Translations under genes and position numbers: made by a program | Shown here: one piece after another, positions 5,635 to 7,260 of the stretch | Layout: each line of letters opens with the position of its first letter | Numbering within the stretch: position 1 is the first letter of the stretch | The notes under the pieces: generated by a model | What the model was told of the DNA's origin: nothing | The model's database searches: none | Seen by the model: the letters and a program-made list of their open reading frames with translations, nothing else | Source: JAENVT01 sp031370825 | Lineage (GTDB): Bacteria > Actinomycetota > Acidimicrobiia > Acidimicrobiales > Ilumatobacteraceae | Assembly (NCBI GenBank): GCA_031370825.1 | Contig: JANMRB010000148.1 | Coordinates: 1-7,260, forward strand | Reading direction: 5' to 3' | Length of the DNA: 7,260 nucleotides

Positions 5635-6639
5635 GTGGACATCACCACTGTCGCCGATGATCTGATCGTGGCCCACCAAGTCACGCCGGCAGCGGCAGCC
5701 GTTCGTCTCACCGGTCTGGAGCCGAACACCGTCCACCACGTCGGCAGTCACGAGGTTCGAACCCTTCCTCGTCCTGATGGGCAGTTGCTGTGTCGGGTCG
5801 GGACCGTCAACGATCTGCACCTCGGCGAGGTCGAGTGCGGAAGGATCGACGACGATCCTCGTGGTCCGATCCAGCGGGTCGCGCCAGGCGAGCCTCCGCA
5901 CGCGGAGACGATGAACCTTGCCGCGGTCTCGGAGATGACCGCCGCGGGTCTCGCCGCGGTCGTGGTCAAGGGTGATCTCACCTCCGACGGTAACGACGAC
6001 GAGTTCGCCTCGTTCGAGACGCTCTACCGCCAGGCGTTCGGTGATCGATTGCACGTGGTTCGCGGCAACCACGATGCGTATCGCGGCCAGCAGGCCTACA
6101 CCGGCGATGAGTGGATCGAGCTTCCCGGCGTGGCGATCGCACTGCTCGACACGGTGCTATCCGAACGCACCACGGGCTCCATCAGTGCGGACCAACTGCA
6201 ATGGCTCGACGACATGGCGTCGAACGCGGATCGGCCGGTGCTGGTGATGGGTCACCATCAGCAGTGGATGACGGGCAAGCGTCACAACGAATACTTCGGT
6301 CTCAACCCCGACAGCAGCGACGGTCTCGCGGATGTTGCTGCGCGTCGTACGAGAATCGTTGCCTACACGGCCGGGCATACCCATCGACACCGGGTTCGCG
6401 TAATGGCCTGTGGTGTGCCGTCGATCGAAGTTGGCTGCGTGAAGGACTTCCCCGGCACCTGGGCCGAGTACCGCGTGTACGAGGGCGGCATCACACAGGT
6501 TGTGCACCGGATGTCTTCGCCGGAAGCCTTGAACTGGAGCGATCGCTGCCGTCATCTGTTGGCGGACTTCGGCATCGACTACGAGAAGTACGCGCTCGGC
6601 GACTTGGAGGATCGGTGCTTCAACATCCCGCTGCGGTGA
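5635..6639 (+). CDS. Calcineurin-type metallophosphoesterase
   Basis: A 334-residue two-metal phosphoesterase, probably cytoplasmic because no signal peptide or membrane segment is seen. The metal-binding set is complete and ordered: DLH (D60, H62), GDLTSDGN (D114), GNHD (N145, H146), GHHQ (H207) and GHTH (H248, H250). Substrate cannot be read from sequence; relatives split phosphomonoesters, cyclic nucleotides or phospholipid head groups. The first 50 residues include VRLTGLEPNT (23-32) and EVRTLP (40-45), which look like the end strands of the fibronectin/Ig-like domain that precedes some PhoD and purple-acid phosphatases, here apparently shortened. A tail of about 40 residues follows the last catalytic strand. 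GTG 5635 is chosen because upstream translation is not protein-like, accE ends at 5618, and a TANNNT box has leaderless spacing. Its TGA stop overlaps the next gene's GTG (GTGA), implying coupled translation. Confidence 0.9.
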   Translation: MDITTVADDLIVAHQVTPAAAAVRLTGLEPNTVHHVGSHEVRTLPRPDGQLLCRVGTVNDLHLGEVECGRIDDDPRGPIQRVAPGEPPHAETMNLAAVSEMTAAGLAAVVVKGDLTSDGNDDEFASFETLYRQAFGDRLHVVRGNHDAYRGQQAYTGDEWIELPGVAIALLDTVLSERTTGSISADQLQWLDDMASNADRPVLVMGHHQQWMTGKRHNEYFGLNPDSSDGLADVAARRTRIVAYTAGHTHRHRVRVMACGVPSIEVGCVKDFPGTWAEYRVYEGGITQVVHRMSSPEALNWSDRCRHLLADFGIDYEKYALGDLEDRCFNIPLR

Positions 6640-7226
6640 GGGCAGCGTTCGAGGATGGCACGGCCCAACTGCTGGCCACGATCGAGCGCGTCGAGCCCCA
6701 CCAATGGGAGCTTCCTGCGCTTGGCGTGTGGTCCGTACGCGAGTTGACAGCCCACACGCTGCGCGCCTTCACGACCATCGAGCGATACCTCGCCGCAGAG
6801 CCGACCGTAGATCGGTTGATCGCCGATGCAGCCGAGTACTACCGCATCGGTCTCTCTGATCCGAATGTCCACACCGCTGTGGCTCAACGTGGCCGAGACG
6901 CCGGGGCCCACCTGACCGATCCACTAGGCGAGAGCGAGGCGACCGCGCAACGCGTCTTGGCACTCGTGGCATCCACTGCCGACGACGATGTCGTCGAGAC
7001 GACGGCGGGGAAGATGATGTTCATCGAGTACCTGGCAACTCGTGCGGCCGAAGTTGCCGTGCACACCCTCGATCTACAACGGGCAACGGGGCAGCCGCTG
7101 GCTCTTCACCCGGCGACCTCATCGATGGTTGTCGGATTGATGGCCGAGCTGGCCGAGCCGCTGACGCTGCTGTCGGCACTCACCGGACGGGGTTCTTTGC
7201 CTACCGACTACAGCGTGCTGCGATAA
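6636..7226 (+). CDS. DinB / mycothiol-dependent maleylpyruvate isomerase-fold protein
   Basis: A 196-residue protein of the DinB-like four-helix superfamily, closest in appearance to the metal-binding N-domain of mycothiol-dependent maleylpyruvate isomerase. Visible markers are the WELPALGVWSVRELTAH block (24-40) with His40 and the EVAVHTLDLQRATG helix (139-152) with Glu139 and His143. This His plus E-x3-H set matches the zinc ligands described for the Corynebacterium enzyme. That enzyme is about 240 residues and carries an additional C-terminal domain with a catalytic arginine; this protein stops soon after the helical bundle. It is therefore more likely a thiol-dependent transferase or hydrolase of unknown substrate than a true maleylpyruvate isomerase. 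GTG 6636 overlaps the phosphoesterase stop by four bases. GGAGGA at 6606 is too far upstream to act as a normal ribosome site, so translational coupling is likely. Confidence 0.8.
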   Translation: MRAAFEDGTAQLLATIERVEPHQWELPALGVWSVRELTAHTLRAFTTIERYLAAEPTVDRLIADAAEYYRIGLSDPNVHTAVAQRGRDAGAHLTDPLGESEATAQRVLALVASTADDDVVETTAGKMMFIEYLATRAAEVAVHTLDLQRATGQPLALHPATSSMVVGLMAELAEPLTLLSALTGRGSLPTDYSVLR

Positions 7227-7234
7227 CGATCGAC

Positions 7235-7260
7235 ATGACGCCATCGGGTCCTTTGCACGG
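7235..7260 (+). CDS. Possible start of a further gene (cut by window end)
   Basis: An ATG eight bases after the previous stop opens a frame reading MTPSGPLH to the end of the window. The short spacing on the same strand would suit another operon member. There is no strong ribosome site in the gap, and eight codons are too few to recognise a product. Speculative. Confidence 0.2.

Noticed and set aside
5752..5766. GGTTCGAACCC, resembling a tRNA T-arm
   Set aside because: No acceptor stem, anticodon arm or D-arm can be placed around it, and it encodes part of the EVRTLP segment of the phosphoesterase.
6111..6635. N-terminal extension of the MDMPI-like protein inside the phosphoesterase gene
   Set aside because: It is read out of frame through conserved phosphoesterase motifs and its translation is not protein-like; GTG 6636 gives a family-like N-terminus.

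Overview
The window is high-GC bacterial chromosome, densely packed with genes. Several things point to an actinomycete: an actinobacterial LigC-type ATP-dependent DNA ligase, a PccB/AccD5-type carboxyltransferase followed by a very small epsilon-like subunit, a DinB/mycothiol-dependent maleylpyruvate isomerase-fold protein, GTG starts, and TANNNT boxes about 8 bases before two start codons. The class Acidimicrobiia is my best guess, from the look of the epsilon subunit and the leaderless-style starts. That is inference and was not tested.

Layout. (1) Bases 1-1781 (+) hold the end of a secreted and membrane CopC-CopD fusion whose true start lies left of the window. Its CopC-like domain has lost the usual copper-binding histidines. 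(2) Bases 1765-2865 (-) encode LigC, convergent with the previous gene and overlapping it by 17 bases. (3) An 86-base divergent intergenic region separates ligC from an exported SIMPL-domain protein (2952-3716, +). (4) Bases 3752-5305 (+) encode the propionyl-CoA/acyl-CoA carboxylase beta subunit. A 118-base pyrimidine-rich stretch with a strong stem-loop follows, then a 64-residue gene for a probable carboxylase epsilon subunit (5424-5618). (5) A calcineurin-type metallophosphoesterase (5635-6639) overlaps by four bases a DinB/MDMPI-like protein (6636-7226). A further start codon at 7235 may open another gene that runs out of the window.

How they work together. The carboxylase beta and epsilon genes form one functional unit, which would pair with a biotinylated alpha subunit encoded elsewhere to make methylmalonyl-CoA or malonyl-CoA-type products. 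The phosphoesterase and MDMPI-like genes look translationally coupled. The copper-type membrane protein, LigC and the SIMPL protein look like independent transcription units. I see no mobile element, CRISPR array, RNA gene or clearly novel multi-gene system. The points most worth checking are the easily missed epsilon subunit, the structured element in front of it, the copper-ligand-free CopC domain and the paired leaderless-type promoters.
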